Shown one piece after another: positions 28,821 to 38,107 of a stretch of DNA of 64,000 nt. The stretch spans positions 62,001 to 126,000 of the forward strand of contig NZ_CAHS01000022.1 of NCBI RefSeq assembly GCF_001050515.1, written 5' to 3'. The DNA comes from Erwinia piriflorinigrans CFBP 5888 (lineage in GTDB: Bacteria > Pseudomonadota > Gammaproteobacteria > Enterobacterales > Enterobacteriaceae). Both the position numbers and the translations under genes were made by a program. The notes beneath the pieces were generated by a model. That model did not search any database and was not told the origin of the DNA. It saw only the letters and a program-made list of their open reading frames with translations. Position 1 is the first letter of the stretch. Every line of letters begins with the position of its first letter.

Positions 28821-30890
28821 TTAGCCTTTGCGGCGGGCGTTAATGTCCTTGAGCAGACGGTTAATGCTGGCGTCAGCGAACATCACCGCCTGCGTCACGC
28901 TAAGCTTGCGTCGCCAGTTAGGATACTGGTCGGTGGTGCCCGGCACATTGACCGGCTTTTCCATATCTAACCAGTCCTCGGGCTGCAAGCCGAGCAGCGC
29001 GCTGTCGCTGGCGGCGATAAAACGCTGCATACCGCGATTCAGTCGCGCCGACATGGCCATATTAGCCGCCACTTTACCGCTGCTTTTGGCTACGCACCCC
29101 GCACGATGCAGTGCATCCAGCAGCGCCTGCTTTTTCCGCGCCCGGTCGGTAAATAATTCGCCGAGTATCTGTTTATCCGGGTACAGCCCCAGCGTTTCAC
29201 CCAACGTTAGATCCCCTTCGTTCCAGAAACCGCGCAGCGTGGGCAGGTCGTGGGTTGTGGCGCTGGCCATTGACTGACGTGGCCAGGCGTCAGGTGAACG
29301 GTAACGCCCCGACGGCTCCTGTTCAAAATAGAGGACTTTCCAGGAATAGATGCCGCTATCGCGCAGCTTGCTGACGATCTGCGGTGGAACAGTGCCGAGA
29401 TCTTCACCAATCACCATGCACTGCTGGCGTTCGCTTTCAAGGGCAAGAATGGCGATCAGATCGTCCACCGGGTAGTGAACATAGGCTCCCAAATTGGCGG
29501 TTTCATCGTAAGGTATCCACCACAGGCGCAGCAGCGACATCACATGGTCAATACGCAGCGCGCCGCAGTTGATCATATTCGCACGCAGCATATCAATAAA
29601 AGGCTGGTAACCCCGCGCGACCAGCACATGCGGATCCATCGGCGGCAGCCCCCAGTTCTGCCCCTGCGGGCCGAGAATATCCGGCGGCGCGCCTATCGAT
29701 GCATCAAGACGATACAGTTCGCGGTCGCACCAGGTTTCCGCCCCGCCCTGCGCCACGCCAACCGCCAGGTCGCGGTACAGCCCGATCGACATGCGATGCT
29801 GCTGGCAGCACTGCCAGCACTCGGCGAACTGGCGGTCGGCCAGCCATTGTAGCCACAGCCAGAAGCGCACCTCATCAGCGTGCTCATCCCGGAACCGCTG
29901 CACCGCGTCACTATGGCCGTGCTGCCAGGCTTCCGGCCAGACCGGCCAGCCCCAGCGCTGCGGGTCTTCTTTCAGCATTTGCCCGTGGAGAGCGTCATAG
30001 GTGGCCTGGTCGACCAGGCTTTGCCCGCCATCGCGAATAAACTGCTCGAAGTCAAGGCGGGTTGAGTCCTGCTGCTCACGCTGCGAGAACTGCTGCCAGG
30101 CGTAGCGCAATCCGTGAATTTTGAGTTCGCCCACCGTGGCATAATCCACCCAATCAGCCTGACGCGCCTTCTCCAGCCGCTGGCGGGTATTTTTCTGCTG
30201 CCACCAGCGCTGCCCGGCCTGGCTCTGGTGAAAGTCGGCAACCGCCGCCACGTCGATGTAGATCACGTTAAGCCAGCGGCGCGATGAGGGACTGTATGGG
30301 CTGGCGCTTTCCGGGATAGCAGGGTACAAGGCGTGGATCGGGTTAAGCCCGATGAAAGAGCCGCCGCGTACGGCAATGTCACTGACCATGCGTTTCAGAT
30401 CGCCGAAGTCGCCTATCCCCCAGTTCTGCTCCGAGCGCAGCGTGTAGAGCTGCACAATCGCGCCCCACAGCTTATCTCCTTGCCTGATGACGGCGGGTTC
30501 GTGGCAGCGTTGCGGTGCCACAATGATCCGGCATGCCCACTGCTTCTTTCCCTGGCTAAGCAGCAGCTGATGATAGCCATTAGGCAGATTCCTGGGCAGC
30601 GTCAACATTTCCCCGGCGGTGACGCTGCCGCTAAACGTCTTACCCCCCTCGCTGTTCAACCGCCATTGATAATCGCCTTTGCCGCCAATCTGTAGTGGCT
30701 TAATATGCTTTTGTAGCAACACCTTACAGGGGGGCAGAGGCGCATGGCTGGCTTTTTGCGGCGCAGGCATTGCCGCCAGCAGCTTTTCACATGTCGCCTG
30801 ACTGACGGCCTGCTCCTGACCGCCAGCATTGATCCAGGTCGTGGCAATCCCGGCCTTTGCAGCGGCCTGTTCAACCTTTTTCGCACTCAT
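28821..30890 (-). CDS. malQ: 4-alpha-glucanotransferase (amylomaltase)
   Basis: A 689-residue GH77 enzyme (E. coli: 694). It transfers glucan chains between maltodextrins, lengthening them for MalP. Visible motifs are SASPYSPSSRRWLNVIYID, the nucleophile Asp in LRIDHVMSLLRLWWIP and the acid/base Glu in VIGEDLGTVP. It lies 12 bases after malP and is co-transcribed with it. E. coli has gntT further downstream; here a prophage-like remnant intervenes. Confidence 0.97.
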   Translation of the reverse strand: MSAKKVEQAAAKAGIATTWINAGGQEQAVSQATCEKLLAAMPAPQKASHAPLPPCKVLLQKHIKPLQIGGKGDYQWRLNSEGGKTFSGSVTAGEMLTLPRNLPNGYHQLLLSQGKKQWACRIIVAPQRCHEPAVIRQGDKLWGAIVQLYTLRSEQNWGIGDFGDLKRMVSDIAVRGGSFIGLNPIHALYPAIPESASPYSPSSRRWLNVIYIDVAAVADFHQSQAGQRWWQQKNTRQRLEKARQADWVDYATVGELKIHGLRYAWQQFSQREQQDSTRLDFEQFIRDGGQSLVDQATYDALHGQMLKEDPQRWGWPVWPEAWQHGHSDAVQRFRDEHADEVRFWLWLQWLADRQFAECWQCCQQHRMSIGLYRDLAVGVAQGGAETWCDRELYRLDASIGAPPDILGPQGQNWGLPPMDPHVLVARGYQPFIDMLRANMINCGALRIDHVMSLLRLWWIPYDETANLGAYVHYPVDDLIAILALESERQQCMVIGEDLGTVPPQIVSKLRDSGIYSWKVLYFEQEPSGRYRSPDAWPRQSMASATTHDLPTLRGFWNEGDLTLGETLGLYPDKQILGELFTDRARKKQALLDALHRAGCVAKSSGKVAANMAMSARLNRGMQRFIAASDSALLGLQPEDWLDMEKPVNVPGTTDQYPNWRRKLSVTQAVMFADASINRLLKDINARRKG

Positions 30891-30902
30891 CGCCGTGCTC
30901 CT

Positions 30903-33305
30903 CTACCTCTTGGCCTGCCAGATACGCTGCTGATAATCGCCAATTGAGCGGTCAGAGCTGAACATTCCGCTGCGGGCAGTATTCAGGATTGCCGTACGCG
31001 TCCAGGCCTCCTGGTCACGGTACAGCGCGTCGACCTGTCGCTGCGCGGCGCAATAGTCGGCGAAATCGGCCAATACCAGCCAGGGATCGCCGCCTTTGCC
31101 CAAACTGTGCAGCAGCATATCGAACGCGTGCTTATCGCCGTCGCTGAACAGCCCTTTTTCTAACTCTTTCAGCAGGCCGTCGAGATGCTTGTCCTTCTTA
31201 CGCAGCTTGAGCGGATCGTAACCCCCAGCCTTTAGCGACTTCACCTGCTCCACCGTATTGCCAAAGATAAAGATATTCTCCGCGCCCACCTGTTCGGCGA
31301 TCTCAACGTTGGCACCGTCAAGCGTGCCGATAGTCAGTGCGCCGTTCAGTGCCAGCTTCATATTGCCGGTGCCGGAAGCCTCATAGCCGGCGGTAGAAAT
31401 TTGCTCGGAAAGATCCGCCGCCGGGATCATCAGCTCGGCAGCGGTAATACGATAGTCAGGAATGAACACCACCTTCAGCCTGTCGCCAACCAGCGGATCC
31501 TGATTGATCTTCTCCGCCACTTTATTTATGGCGTAGATAATATTTTTCGCCAGGGCGTAGCCCGGCGCAGCCTTGGCACCGAACAGAAAGACGCGCGGCA
31601 CCACATCCAGCTGCGGGTTGTCGCGCAGCCGCTTATAGAGTGAAAGGATATGCAGCAGGCCGAGATGCTGGCGCTTGTACTCATGCAGGCGCTTAATCTG
31701 TACGTCGAACAGCGCCTCCGGGTTGACGACAATACCGGTACGCTCTGCGATATATGCCGCCAGCCGCTGTTTGTTGGCCTGTTTGATCTGGCGATACTGC
31801 TGACGAAACGCTTTGTTATCAGCAAATTTCTCCAGTCCCCGCAGCGCATCCAGTTGGTTCACCCACTCAACCTTGAGCGTACTGTCGATAAGCCCCGCCA
31901 GCGCCGGGTTGCACTGCTTCAGCCAGCGTCGTGGGGTGATACCGTTGGTGACGTTGTGGAATTTTTCTGGCCACAGCTGGTGATATTCCGGGAACAGGTC
32001 TTTTACCACCAAATCCGAATGCAGTGCCGCCACGCCGTTAACGGCAAATCCGCTCACCACGCAGATATTCGCCATGCGCACCTGCTTATCATGTATCAGC
32101 GCCAGTTTCGCCCAGATCTTTTCATCACCCGGCCACTGCTTGTCGACCTGTACCTTAAAGCGGCGGTCGATCTCTTTGATCAGGGTAAAATGGCGCGGCA
32201 GCAGGCTACGTAGCAGCTTTTTATCCCAGCGCTCAAGCGCTTCCGGCATCAGGGTGTGATTGGTGTAGGCAAAGGTCTTGCTGACGATCGTCCAGGCTTC
32301 GTCCCATTCCAGCTGATGCTCATCCAGCAGCACACGCAGCATTTCGGGAATGGCGATCGTAGGATGGGTATCATTCAGCTGGATCACTTCAAAATCGGGC
32401 AGCTGCTGGATTGTGCGCCCGGCAAGATGATGACGGCGCAGAATATCCGCTACCGAGCAGGCGCACTGGAAATACTGCTGCATCAGGCGCAGACGCTTAC
32501 CCTGCTGGTGGTTATCGTTCGGATACAGCACTTTCGTCAACTTCGCGGCATCAATACCCTGATGTTCTGCCTGCAAAAATTTGCCGTCATTAAAGAGGGT
32601 GAGGTCGAACGGATGGGCGTGCGTGGCCTGCCACAGGCGCAGCGGCTGTACCACGCCGTTGCGATAGCCGGTTACCGGCAAATCCCAGGCTTCGCCGCGC
32701 AGGATAAACGCCGGTTGCCAGCGGAAACCGCCGCTATCGTTCTTCACCACCTCCCCGCCAATGCCAACATCCACGTCCAACGCGGCATTATGGCTAAACC
32801 ACGGGTAGCGCTCACGCTGCCAGTCATCCGGTGCTTCCTGCTGTTTACCGTTGACAAACGACTGGCGGAACAGGCCGTACTGATAGTTAAGGCCGTAGCC
32901 GGTGGCCGACTGCCCCACCGTCGCCATCGAATCGAGATAGCAGGCGGCCAGTCTTCCCAACCCCCCGTTGCCCAGCGCCGGGTCGATCTCTTCTTCCAGC
33001 AGTTCACCGAGATCGCGCTGATGACCGGCCAACACTGCCTTCACCTCATCGTACCAACCGAGGTTGAGCAGGTTATTGCCCGTCAGGCGGCCGACCAGAA
33101 ATTCCATTGAGATATAGTTGACATGACGTTGATTTTTCGCCGTTTTTGCCGCAGGCCGGGCCGCCAGCAGTTCTGCCAGAGCGCTGCTTATCGCCTGCCA
33201 CCACTGATGTGACGTCATTTCGCTGGCGCTGGCGTAGCCCAGCTGCTGCCAATGGCGGGTCAGGGCTGACTCAAAACGGGTCTTACTGAATTTCTGTTGC
33301 GGCAT
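30903..33305 (-). CDS. malP: Maltodextrin phosphorylase
   Basis: An 800-residue GT35 phosphorylase (E. coli MalP: 797). The pyridoxal phosphate Lys lies in [20 protein letters not shown]. It releases glucose 1-phosphate from linear maltodextrins. Clear divergence from the second phosphorylase in this window (glgP) and pairing with malQ identify it as MalP. CGAGGGACGGT precedes the ATG. No MalT box is recognisable upstream and malT is not adjacent, unlike in E. coli. Confidence 0.97.
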   Translation of the reverse strand: MPQQKFSKTRFESALTRHWQQLGYASASEMTSHQWWQAISSALAELLAARPAAKTAKNQRHVNYISMEFLVGRLTGNNLLNLGWYDEVKAVLAGHQRDLGELLEEEIDPALGNGGLGRLAACYLDSMATVGQSATGYGLNYQYGLFRQSFVNGKQQEAPDDWQRERYPWFSHNAALDVDVGIGGEVVKNDSGGFRWQPAFILRGEAWDLPVTGYRNGVVQPLRLWQATHAHPFDLTLFNDGKFLQAEHQGIDAAKLTKVLYPNDNHQQGKRLRLMQQYFQCACSVADILRRHHLAGRTIQQLPDFEVIQLNDTHPTIAIPEMLRVLLDEHQLEWDEAWTIVSKTFAYTNHTLMPEALERWDKKLLRSLLPRHFTLIKEIDRRFKVQVDKQWPGDEKIWAKLALIHDKQVRMANICVVSGFAVNGVAALHSDLVVKDLFPEYHQLWPEKFHNVTNGITPRRWLKQCNPALAGLIDSTLKVEWVNQLDALRGLEKFADNKAFRQQYRQIKQANKQRLAAYIAERTGIVVNPEALFDVQIKRLHEYKRQHLGLLHILSLYKRLRDNPQLDVVPRVFLFGAKAAPGYALAKNIIYAINKVAEKINQDPLVGDRLKVVFIPDYRITAAELMIPAADLSEQISTAGYEASGTGNMKLALNGALTIGTLDGANVEIAEQVGAENIFIFGNTVEQVKSLKAGGYDPLKLRKKDKHLDGLLKELEKGLFSDGDKHAFDMLLHSLGKGGDPWLVLADFADYCAAQRQVDALYRDQEAWTRTAILNTARSGMFSSDRSIGDYQQRIWQAKR

Positions 33306-33379
33306 ACCGTCCCTCGCGAATAGTTAGGTACAGCTGAAGATGTGAGCACAAACACTTTACAGTTAAGACAGCAAAACGG

Positions 33380-33408
33380 ATAAAAGCTCATTGCGGAAGG
33401 CAATGAGC
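33380..33408. repeat. Inverted repeat between malP and glpR
   Basis: GCTCATTGC and GCAATGAGC form a nine-base perfect stem with a five-base loop, adjacent to the glpR terminator on the minus strand and upstream of malP. It might be a second termination stem or a regulatory site for malP. Confidence 0.6.
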
Positions 33409-33409
33409 G

Positions 33410-33438
33410 AAAAAAAAGCGGAAAAAGTCCCTTTTTCC
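33410..33438 (-). terminator. Terminator of glpR
   Basis: On the minus strand GGAAAAAG pairs with CTTTTTCC (plus positions 33431-33438 and 33420-33427) around a three-base loop, and is followed by GC and eight T. It lies about 70 bases after the glpR stop. Confidence 0.8.
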
Positions 33439-33509
33439 AGGCAGGAAGCCCGGATGGCCTTCACCCACACGCCTGCGCCGGGAGTGGGTGATCAGATGAT
33501 GGCGTTCGC

Positions 33510-34268
33510 CTAACACAACTCCAGATGAACGTTATGCAGCTCAATGGTTTTCATCACGCTGGCAGGCGGCATTTGGTCTGTAAACAGGTAGTCAATCAAC
33601 CCCATATTTCCCAAATTCACCATCGCGTTACGACCAAATTTCGAATGGTCGGCAACCAGCATCACGCAGCGGGAGTTTTCGATAATCGCACGCTTGGTGC
33701 GCACTTCGTGATAGTCGAAATCCAGCAGGGAACCGTCCAGATCAATACCGCTAATTCCCAGAATGCCATAATCAAGGCGGAACTGAGAGATATAATCCAG
33801 CGTCGCCTCACCCATAATTCCACCGTCGCGGGTGCGCACTTCACCACCGGCAAGGATCAGACGGAAGTCGGGCTTCGCCATCAGCAGCACCGCCACGTTG
33901 AGGTTATTGGTTACGATACGCAGATTATTGTGGTTCATTAGCGCATGGGCCACCGCTTCCGGCGTGGTGCCGATATCAATAAACAGCGAAGCGCCATCCG
34001 GGATCTGGCTGGCAACCCGTTGGGCGATGCGCGCTTTTTCCAGCGACCACATCATTTTACGATCCTGCCAGGCGCTATTTTCTGATGTGGAAGGTAAGGC
34101 CGCACCACCGTGATGGCGCTGAATTCGGTTCTGTTCCGCCAAATCATTTAAGTCGCGGCGAATGGTCTGTGGGCTGACGGCAAAATGCTCCACCAGCTCC
34201 TCGGTACTGACATATCCCTGACGCCGCACCAGGTCGATGATGGCGTCATGACGTTGTGTCTGCTTCAC
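33510..34268 (-). CDS. glpR: Glycerol-3-phosphate regulon repressor GlpR (DeoR family)
   Basis: A 252-residue repressor read from a GTG (VKQTQRHDAIIDLV), preceded by GGGGAAG, which matches the E. coli length exactly; 17 upstream open codons were discarded. The N-terminal DeoR helix-turn-helix is YVSTEELVEHFAVSPQTIRRDLNDL, and the C-terminal effector domain contains the sugar-isomerase-like IDIGTTPEAVAHAL and GGIMGEATLDYI segments. It represses glp genes until glycerol 3-phosphate binds. A matching operator lies upstream of glpD in this window. Confidence 0.97.
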   Translation of the reverse strand: MKQTQRHDAIIDLVRRQGYVSTEELVEHFAVSPQTIRRDLNDLAEQNRIQRHHGGAALPSTSENSAWQDRKMMWSLEKARIAQRVASQIPDGASLFIDIGTTPEAVAHALMNHNNLRIVTNNLNVAVLLMAKPDFRLILAGGEVRTRDGGIMGEATLDYISQFRLDYGILGISGIDLDGSLLDFDYHEVRTKRAIIENSRCVMLVADHSKFGRNAMVNLGNMGLIDYLFTDQMPPASVMKTIELHNVHLELC

Positions 34269-34339
34269 AAACTTCCCCTTTTCCCTTTCTCCTGCACGCC
34301 ACAAGCGGCTGCCCGACATGTGCAGAGACTATCGGCAAT

Positions 34340-35152
34340 TTACCGCCGACGCGTATCGACAAAAGCCATCGCCAGTCCGACCAGCAGGCCGGTGACATGA
34401 GCCGCATTGGCTATCGACAGCCCAAACCAGCCGAAATAACCCACCAGCAGCCAGAGAACCGCGAAAGCCATCAGCCCGCGCGGCAAAAAGATGCCGCTGT
34501 CGGGATCGCGCTCGCCACGCAGCCAGCTGTAGCCCATCAGGGCATAGACCACCCCGGAAAGCCCGCCAAACAGCACGCCGCTGAATTTCGCCTGCATCCA
34601 GCCGCTAAGCAGTGCCGAAATCAGCATGATGACAAATAATTTACCACTGCCGAGGCGTTTTTCCAGCGCGCCGCCGAGATACCAAAACCACATCAGGTTA
34701 AACATGATATGCAGCAGGGAAAAGTGCAGTAGCGCATGGCTGAACCAGCGCCACAGTTGATAATGCTGCGTTTCATCCGGCCATGACAGCAGGCTCATCA
34801 CCGCCTGGTCGCCCATCACCTGCATCAGGATAAATACCAGCACGCAGGCGGCTATCACCGACAGCGACAGCGGCCCTGCGCGGCCACGCAGATTAGCCAG
34901 CAGCGAAGTATGCTGATAATGAATGCCGCTATCGGTGGTGCCGGAGTGCCAGCTTGCTGCCTGATAGCGCGCATGATTGGGGTCGCGAATAAACTGATTA
35001 AGTTCGTTTTCGACCACGCTAAGCTGCGATTCGTCATCCAGCCACAGCGTATAGCCGTCATCGCGCTCAATGCGTAACCTGATACCACGTGTGGACATAT
35101 AGTCGACAAACGCCTGCGCCGGGCGAAGATGAGTGAAATGGGTAATGCGCAT
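34340..35152 (-). CDS. glpG: Rhomboid intramembrane serine protease GlpG
   Basis: A 270-residue inner-membrane rhomboid. A cytoplasmic N-terminal domain (about 1-80) precedes six membrane segments. The catalytic dyad is Ser199 in [13 protein letters not shown] and His252 in [11 protein letters not shown], with the oxyanion His150/Asn154-type region in [16 protein letters not shown]. It cleaves membrane substrates and takes part in quality control of orphan subunits. It sits between glpE and glpR on the same strand. Confidence 0.97.
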   Translation of the reverse strand: MRITHFTHLRPAQAFVDYMSTRGIRLRIERDDGYTLWLDDESQLSVVENELNQFIRDPNHARYQAASWHSGTTDSGIHYQHTSLLANLRGRAGPLSLSVIAACVLVFILMQVMGDQAVMSLLSWPDETQHYQLWRWFSHALLHFSLLHIMFNLMWFWYLGGALEKRLGSGKLFVIMLISALLSGWMQAKFSGVLFGGLSGVVYALMGYSWLRGERDPDSGIFLPRGLMAFAVLWLLVGYFGWFGLSIANAAHVTGLLVGLAMAFVDTRRR

Positions 35153-35252
35153 AATCGAACGGCTTCCTTTATTTCAGTCGGATAGTGTGGGGCAGTATAG
35201 CGGCTTCATCCGGCAAGTTGCAGGGTAAACGTCACGCTGCCCCGCACGGCTA

Positions 35253-35576
35253 TCACTGCGCACTAACCTGCTGTGGAAAAGCCATGCGCCAGGCGTCGAA
35301 GCCACCATCAATGCTGTAGGCGGCGCTAAAGCCCTGACCTAACAGGTACTGTGCGGCCCCCTTGCTGCTGTTACCGTGATAGCACATAACCAGCACCGGG
35401 AGCGACAGATCGCTTTGCGCAAGAAACTGGGGAAGTGATTCATTGCTCAGGTGAAAGGCACCGCTGGCATGTGCGGCGGCAAAGCTTTGTGCATCGCGAA
35501 TATCGACCAGCAATGCCTTATCGTCTGCCAGTTTCTGCTGCGCCTGCTGGATGTTAATGCACTCAAATTGTTCCAT
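35253..35576 (-). CDS. glpE: Thiosulfate sulfurtransferase GlpE
   Basis: A 107-residue single-domain rhodanese (E. coli: 108). The active Cys65 lies in the loop [14 protein letters not shown], and an N-terminal [19 protein letters not shown] is the standard rhodanese segment. It transfers sulfane sulfur from thiosulfate to thiophilic acceptors such as cyanide or thioredoxin. It heads glpEGR, divergent from glpD. Confidence 0.97.
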   Translation of the reverse strand: MEQFECINIQQAQQKLADDKALLVDIRDAQSFAAAHASGAFHLSNESLPQFLAQSDLSLPVLVMCYHGNSSKGAAQYLLGQGFSAAYSIDGGFDAWRMAFPQQVSAQ

Positions 35577-35747
35577 AACGGGTTCTCATCAAAGCGAAAT
35601 AGCGCCCATTGTAGCCTGAAGCGGGCACACAATAACCCGTACAACGACAGGGTTAAAACGTTTTAATTTGCTAAAAATATGTTACCTGCATCACGCATAA
35701 TTGTTTTTATCCGGTTAACGCTGGTATCAATGTTGGTTTGCGACTAA

Positions 35748-35770
35748 TATAATGCTCGAAAACGAACATT
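35748..35770 (+). promoter_or_regulatory. GlpR operator overlapping the glpD promoter
   Basis: An imperfect dyad at 35751-35770 (AATGCTCGAAAACGAACATT) closely matches the E. coli GlpR operator consensus (ATGTTCG..AACGAACAT). It overlaps TATAAT at 35748-35753, a good -10 element, so bound repressor would block glpD initiation. A -35 element could not be fixed. Confidence 0.8.
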
Positions 35771-35802
35771 AGTAACAGATTCCGAATAGCGGAGGAGATG
35801 AC

Positions 35803-37308
35803 GTGGAAACCAAAGACCTGATCGTAATCGGCGGCGGCATTAATGGAGCCGGCATCGCGGCTGATGCTGCCGGACGCGGACTGTCGGTGCTGATGCTGGA
35901 GGCGCAAGATCTCGCCTGCGCCACCTCCTCCGCCAGTTCAAAACTGATCCACGGCGGCCTGCGCTACCTGGAACACTATGAATTCCGCTTGGTGAGCGAG
36001 GCGCTGGCCGAACGCGAAGTGCTGCTGAAAATGGCACCGCATATTGCCTTCCCAATGCGCTTCCTGCTGCCGCACCGCCCCCATCTGCGCCCGGCGTGGA
36101 TGATCCGCGTTGGCCTGTTCATGTATGATCACTTGGGCAAACGGACCAGCCTGCCAGGCAGTAAAAGCGTGCGTTTTGGCTCAGACTCAGCACTTAAACC
36201 TGAAATCGTGCGCGGTTTCGAATATTCTGACTGCTGGGTAGACGATGCTCGTCTGGTCGTGCTTAACGCGCAAGAGGTTGTGAAACGTGGCGGCGAAGTC
36301 CGCACCCGCACCCGCGTCACGCGCGCCTGGCGTGAAAATGGCCTGTGGATGGTTGAAGCCGAAGATATCGACAGCGGCAAAACCTTCACATGGCGTGCCA
36401 AAGGTCTGGTTAATGCCGCCGGCCCGTGGGTAAAACAGCTGTTTGATGACAGCCTGAAACTCAAGTCGCCGTATGGTATTCGCCTGATCAAGGGCAGCCA
36501 TATCGTCGTGCCGCGCATTGGCACGCAGAAGCAGGCCTATATTTTACAGAACGAAGATAACCGCATCGTATTTGTTATTCCGTGGATGGATGAGTTTTCG
36601 ATTATTGGCACCACCGACGTTGAATATAAGGGTGATGCGCATCATGTTAAAATTGACGATAACGAGATCAATTATCTGCTCAAGGTGTTTAACGAACACT
36701 TTAAGAAGGATCTGTCCCGCGACGATATCGTCTGGAGCTACTCCGGCGTACGCCCACTGTGTGATGACGAGTCAGACTCCCCACAGGCGATAACCCGCGA
36801 TTATACGCTGGATGTGCATGACGATGATGGTCAGGCCCCGCTGCTGTCGGTGTTCGGCGGTAAGCTCACCACCTATCGCAAACTGGCAGAACATGCGATG
36901 GAGAAATTAAGCAAATACTATCCGCAGGCGGGAGCCGCCTGGACCAAAAGCTGCGTGCTGCCGGGCGGAAACTTTGCCGGCACGCGTGACGATTACGCCA
37001 TCAGCCTGCGCCGCCGCTTCCCGTTTATCAGCGCCGAGATGGCGCGGCACTATGCGCGTACCTACGGCAGCAACAGCGAACAGTTGCTGAAAGAGGCGAC
37101 CAGCCTGGCCGACTTGGGTGAACTGTTTGGCCATCATTTCTATGAGGCCGAGCTGCGTTACCTGGTGGAGAATGAGTGGGTTCGCGTCACTGATGATGCT
37201 ATCTGGCGTCGTACCAAAGAAGGCATGTGGCTGAACGACGCGCAGCAGGCACGCGTTGGTGAATGGCTGGCGCAACACGCCAAACCTCTGCTGTCGCTGG
37301 CATCCTGA
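35803..37308 (+). CDS. glpD: Aerobic glycerol-3-phosphate dehydrogenase
   Basis: A 501-residue FAD-dependent membrane-associated dehydrogenase, read from a GTG after GGAGGAG. The FAD dinucleotide-binding motif IVIGGGINGAGIAADAAGRG lies at residues 7-26, and SSASSKLIHGGLRYLE and the GSHIVVPR segment are typical. It passes electrons from glycerol 3-phosphate to quinones while making dihydroxyacetone phosphate. Expression is controlled by the GlpR site upstream. Confidence 0.98.
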   Translation: METKDLIVIGGGINGAGIAADAAGRGLSVLMLEAQDLACATSSASSKLIHGGLRYLEHYEFRLVSEALAEREVLLKMAPHIAFPMRFLLPHRPHLRPAWMIRVGLFMYDHLGKRTSLPGSKSVRFGSDSALKPEIVRGFEYSDCWVDDARLVVLNAQEVVKRGGEVRTRTRVTRAWRENGLWMVEAEDIDSGKTFTWRAKGLVNAAGPWVKQLFDDSLKLKSPYGIRLIKGSHIVVPRIGTQKQAYILQNEDNRIVFVIPWMDEFSIIGTTDVEYKGDAHHVKIDDNEINYLLKVFNEHFKKDLSRDDIVWSYSGVRPLCDDESDSPQAITRDYTLDVHDDDGQAPLLSVFGGKLTTYRKLAEHAMEKLSKYYPQAGAAWTKSCVLPGGNFAGTRDDYAISLRRRFPFISAEMARHYARTYGSNSEQLLKEATSLADLGELFGHHFYEAELRYLVENEWVRVTDDAIWRRTKEGMWLNDAQQARVGEWLAQHAKPLLSLAS

Positions 37309-37315
37309 GGAGATT

Positions 37316-37346
37316 GGGCGGACCAATACATCAACGGCCGCCCTTT
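37316..37346 (+). terminator. Possible glpD terminator
   Basis: GGGCGG (37316-37321) pairs with CCGCCC (37338-37343) around a 16-base loop and is followed by TTT. It begins 7 bases after the glpD stop. The loop is large, so strength is uncertain. Confidence 0.5.
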
Positions 37347-37357
37347 AACCCCGAACA

Positions 37358-37782
37358 CTAGTTATCCAACTTCAACAATTGCTTATTAATCTCTGCTAAT
37401 TCCACCCCGATCTCCTTTATCATATTGAGATTGTGCTTATTAAGGTAGGCTAATTGAGCATCACGCTCTGCCCCCTCCCCGTAAGTTTCAAGCGTTAACT
37501 TAATATTATATTCAATTTTTTGTTGTAATATTTTCAACTCTCCCTCACGTTCCTTTTTCTCATTCACAAGCTCTTCACGTTTATTTTTCAATGGAGCAGT
37601 GTCGGGTTGTTCGGCTACATTCAGAGCAGATGATTTTTTTCCTTCTTGGTGTTGAGTAATTGCTCATTGGAATTCCCAGCATTAAGCAGTGTGTCTGATA
37701 GTTGAGAGCCGGAGCTGTCTGGTGCGCGGCTTTCCTGGCTGCCAGGCGGAATACTTTTATAGCCTGTTGGTTTAACGTCCAT
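37358..37782 (-). pseudogene. Unknown coiled-coil gene split by a frameshift at an A7 run
   Basis: From an ATG at 37782 (AAGGGG upstream) the frame reads MDVKPTGYKSIPPGSQESRA and ends 53 codons in at a TGA (37621-37623). At a run of seven A on the minus strand (37634-37640), adding one A joins it to the next frame, which continues through QPDTAPLKNKREELVNEKK into a charged coiled coil ending LLKLDN, about 141 residues in all. The second part also has its own ATG at 37591. The head is rich in Ser, Pro and Gln and the region is A+T-rich. The fault could be a decayed gene, or a site of polymerase slippage or -1 frameshifting. I do not recognise the product. Confidence 0.55.
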
Positions 37783-38107
37783 AATAGCCCCTTAAAAAAT
37801 CTCACGGTAAGATCCTGATATATTATTTCTAGCAAAAAAAAGTAACTCTCCTTAGCGTAAAATTAGTTATTGTGTCTGTCATGCTATTGATATAAAAGAA
37901 ATAGTACCGTCAAATTGAGCCGGGCACGCTGACAAGGTTAACCTTCGTCAGGTATGGAGCGACTGAGTTAACCCAGTTTCATCCGCATACTTCAGGTATC
38001 CACTTTTATCGCACATCTGAAATGTAAAAAAACGGTCGAACTATTTTTTCCCTGTGGTGACCTGTCACCGTGTTAGATTTTTATTGGTATCATCTGCTGC
38101 CGGGCTT
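37783..38107. other. Non-coding gap inside the glpD-glgP islet
   Basis: These 325 A+T-rich bases separate the two islet genes. No coding sequence is supported. Visible are the palindrome AAGGTTAACCTT near 37934-37945 and the dyad GGTGACCTGTCACC near 38056-38069. No hrp-box-like element (GGAACC..CCAC) was found upstream of either gene. Confidence 0.5.

Noticed and set aside
28719-28970. 83-residue plus-strand frame
   Set aside because: It runs antisense into malQ and has no family resemblance; a shadow.
33306-33400. CRP site in the malP upstream region
   Set aside because: TGTGAGCACAAACACT has one good half-site only; the second half is too poor to call.
37581-37835. 84-residue open frame on the minus strand
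   Set aside because: It has no good start site, and the in-phase frame beginning at 37782 with AAGGGG, continuing after the A7 run, gives a more protein-like product.
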